From assembly GCF_011174705.1 (NCBI RefSeq), contig NZ_JAANIJ010000001.1:3410001-3474000 (forward strand): DNA of 64,000 bases. The letters are read 5' to 3'. The DNA comes from Tessaracoccus coleopterorum. GTDB taxonomy: Bacteria; Actinomycetota; Actinomycetes; Propionibacteriales; Propionibacteriaceae. The translations under genes and the position numbers were made by a program. Below, piece by piece: positions 62,122 to 64,000 of the stretch; position 1 is the stretch's first letter, and every line of letters begins with the position of its first letter. Below the pieces are notes generated by a model. The model was not told the origin of the DNA. It was given only the letters and a program-made list of their open reading frames with translations, and did not search any database.

Positions 62122-62654
62122 TCAGGGGTGCCGTTGCGCCTGGCGTGTTCGGAGGCGCCCGGTTCCAGGCGAGCACCCACCCGGGCACCCCCTGCATGGG
62201 GAAGGCCGCCGAGCGCCGCCTCGATCTCGTCGTGCTCGACGGAGCCGCCGGTCTTCCTGAGGAACCGGGCCCGCACGATCGCCTCGGCGCACAGGACGTC
62301 GCCGCGCACGAAGCGCTGCTCCAGGTAGATCCAGCGGTCGTCGAGGCCGAGCACCCGCGTCTCCAGCGTGAACCTCTGCCCGAGCGTGAGCGACCTCCGG
62401 TACGTGATCGTCTGACCGGCCACCACCGGATACCAGCCACGGGAGGTGATCGTCTCCCAGAAGCCCGAACGCAGCATGAGATCCATCCGGCCCAGGTCGA
62501 GCAGCGAGAGGTACTTGCCGTTGTTCATGTGCCCCAGCACGTCGAGGTCGGTCGGCACCACGCGGAAGGGGGTGCGGGCAGTGTCCCACAGCTCGAGCGG
62601 GCCGCGGCGGCGTGATGCGAGGCGTAGGAGGAGCAACCGGAAGAAAAGGTTCAT
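62122..62654 (-). CDS. Acyl-CoA thioesterase, hotdog fold
   Basis: About 178 residues: RTPFRVVPTDLDVLGHMNNG with the catalytic-type Asp and the HMNNG turn, KYLSLLDLGRMDLMLRSG, ITYRRSLTLGQRFTLETRVL and IYLEQRFVRGD are those of 4-hydroxybenzoyl-CoA thioesterase-like proteins. Frameshift near 62205 makes the C-terminus uncertain: TGA at 62122 is one option, other frames run on. ATG 62654 lies 7 bp from the end of the next minus-strand gene, so the two are likely co-transcribed. Confidence 0.78.
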
Positions 62655-62661
62655 GGACGCC

Positions 62662-63314
62662 TCAGCCGCGAAGAGCCGTGGCGATCGGCGTCGCCCCGTT
62701 GCCGAAGGCGATCGTGCGGCCCACAGTGGAGGCGTCGGCCAGCGCCTCCGCGACCACGGCCGCGACGTCGCCGCGGGTCACGCGCCCGTCGCCTGGAGCC
62801 TCATCGCTGACCAGGTCGATGAGGCCGGTCGGGTCGTCCAACGTCAGCGGGCCCGGCGCGACGATCGTCCAGGCGAGAGTCGATGCGCGGAGGTTCTCGT
62901 CGGCGGCGGCCTTGGCCTCGGCGTAGGCGAAGAAGGAGTTGTCCGCCGGCACCCCATGGTCGGGGCGGGAGCCGAGGTAGGAGACCATCACGTAACGCGA
63001 CACCCCGGCGTCGGCGGCGGCGGCCATCGACCGGATCGCCGCGTCACGGTCGACGGCGTAGGTGCGTGCGGGGTTGCCTCCCCGGCGCCAGCCGACCACA
63101 CGACCGCGTCGTTGCCGCGGAACAGGTCCGCCAGCTGCGGGGTCGTGAGCAGTTCGACGTCGGCCAACACGGGCACCGCGCCCGTCGCCTCGACGTCGGC
63201 CTTGTGATCGGGATTGCGGATCAGGGCGGTGACGGTGTCGCCGCGCCCGGCGAGCAGTGGCGCCAGCCGCAGCGCGACCTTGCCGTGTCCGCCGATGATG
63301 ACGATTCGAGCCAT
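62662..63314 (-). CDS. NAD(P)-binding SDR (NmrA/YwnB-like)
   Basis: About 218 residues. Rossmann dinucleotide motif IVIIGGHGKVALRLAPLL, then ALIRNPDH (NADP-type Arg), VWSAGAG, YVMVSYLGSRP, AYAEAKAAADENLR (Tyr-x-x-x-Lys as YAEAK) and WTIVAPGPLT. Atypical short-chain dehydrogenase used for quinone or sugar-like substrates; exact one unknown. One frameshift near 63080. Probably upstream partner of the thioesterase gene. Confidence 0.85.
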
Positions 63315-63324
63315 GCGCGAGAGG

Positions 63325-64000
63325 CTACCCGTCCTGCCGCAGGCGCACGGCGACGGCGGTGGTTCCCTCGTTTCGGAGCTCGTATTCGGGCAGTCCCTTG
63401 AGTACCTTGCTCCAGGTCGCCTTCCCATGGTCCTTTGCCGACTGTCCGTGCTCCTGGCTCATGTTCTGCGCCACCGAGTTGAGGCGTGCCCAACCGTGCT
63501 TGTCCGCGTTCTTCGTGATGGACGTCGCGAGCAGTTCGGCCAGGGTTGGCGCCTTCGGCTCGGGCTTCGGCCTGGTCTCCACCTTGGCGGGGAGACCGAC
63601 ATAGGTGGTGCAGGCCGCCTGGAACGATGCCGGGGCGTCCGGACGCCCGAACCCGAGCACCTGGTGCCCTCGCTCCCGGAGGTAGGTCGCGAGCGGCGTG
63701 TAGTCGCTGTCGCTCGACACGATCGCGAAGATGTCAGGGCGCAACGTGTGGTGGAGGTCGACGGCGTCGATGACGAGGGCCAGGTCGGTCGCGTTCTTGT
63801 GCTTGACGGGGTCGGACTGCTGAACGGCCCGGATGCCGCGGCCGGTCAACCCCGCATCCCACTTGCGGAGCGTGGGTTTGAACCAGTTGCCGTACGCGCG
63901 ACGCACGGTGATGACTCCCGCTGGTCGAGCTTGCCGAGCACCTTGTCGAGGGTCTCGAGGGCGGCGTTGTCAGCGTCGATCAGCACGGCGATCGTGGGTT
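63325..64000 (-). CDS. NYN-domain protein with LOTUS/OST-HTH tail, 5' end missing
   Basis: Partial at the window edge. TIAVLIDADNAALETLDKVL and ATDLALVIDAVDLHHT, FAIVSSDSDYTPLATYLRER and QVLGFG give the PIN-like NYN fold with its acidic residues. The tail LAELLATSITKNADKHGWAR, LNSVAQNMSQEHGQSAKDHG is an OST-HTH/LOTUS domain, thought to bind RNA. One frameshift near 63910. Ends RLRQDG. Confidence 0.85.

Overview
The window is GC-rich DNA from an actinomycete. The evidence is a prcB-prcA proteasome pair, an actinobacterial TrmI-type tRNA methyltransferase, an ACT-tailed tyrA joined to cmk and der, DUF3054 and DUF1707 proteins, GTG starts and at least one leaderless promoter. Propionibacteriaceae or a near relative is my best guess; no 16S gene is present to confirm it.

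Layout. 1-11867 is ordinary chromosome: metH (5' end off the window), HAD phosphatase, trmI, DUF3054, prcBA, tyrA-cmk, a maltokinase-cap-like protein, der, a YdcF-like membrane protein, a RibD/DHFR-like reductase, a methyltransferase and tRNA-Pro(GGG) with its terminator. From about 11870 to 57780 lies a roughly 46 kb accessory island that begins just past the tRNA. 57840-64000 is chromosome again: a hypothetical protein, a rhodanese/membrane pair behind a CsoR/CstR-like palindrome, a DUF1707 protein, a hydrolase, a thioesterase, an NAD(P)-binding protein and an NYN-LOTUS protein cut by the window end.

The island is mostly anti-phage and restriction genes. In order: AbiE toxin-antitoxin pair; an IS3 element; a DUF6361 gene split by an IS21 element; a SNF2-like helicase (DrmD-like), a very large adenine methyltransferase (DrmMI-like) and a zinc-finger protein, which form one overlapping operon; a Hachiman-like nuclease and helicase on the opposite strand, the helicase split by an ISL3 element; Mrr endonuclease; a PD-(D/E)XK-like protein with a small HTH protein; a winged-helix protein; a second ISL3 copy; a truncated helicase head; a 3.3 kb block of unrelated genes (cueP, GH13 glucosidase, truncated Sel1/TPR gene); a full-length DEAD/DUF1998 helicase of about 2,140 residues with a Vsr-like nuclease tail; a UvrD-like helicase with a RelE-like N-terminus; a GmrSD-type protein with RAMA and alkyltransferase-like domains; then a junkyard of IS3, integrase, IS256 and HNH remnants.

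The best candidate for something new is the set DrmD-like helicase, DrmMI-like methylase, DUF1998 helicase-nuclease and RelE-UvrD helicase, which resembles DISARM but lacks separate drmA, drmB and drmC and has added nuclease and toxin-like domains.

Major caution. Most genes, including essential ones (cmk, der), carry one or more single-base frameshifts, nearly all repaired by adding one G or C to a short G/C run. Two otherwise near-identical ISL3 copies differ by just such losses. I treat these as probable sequencing or consensus errors, and give gene coordinates across the shifts.
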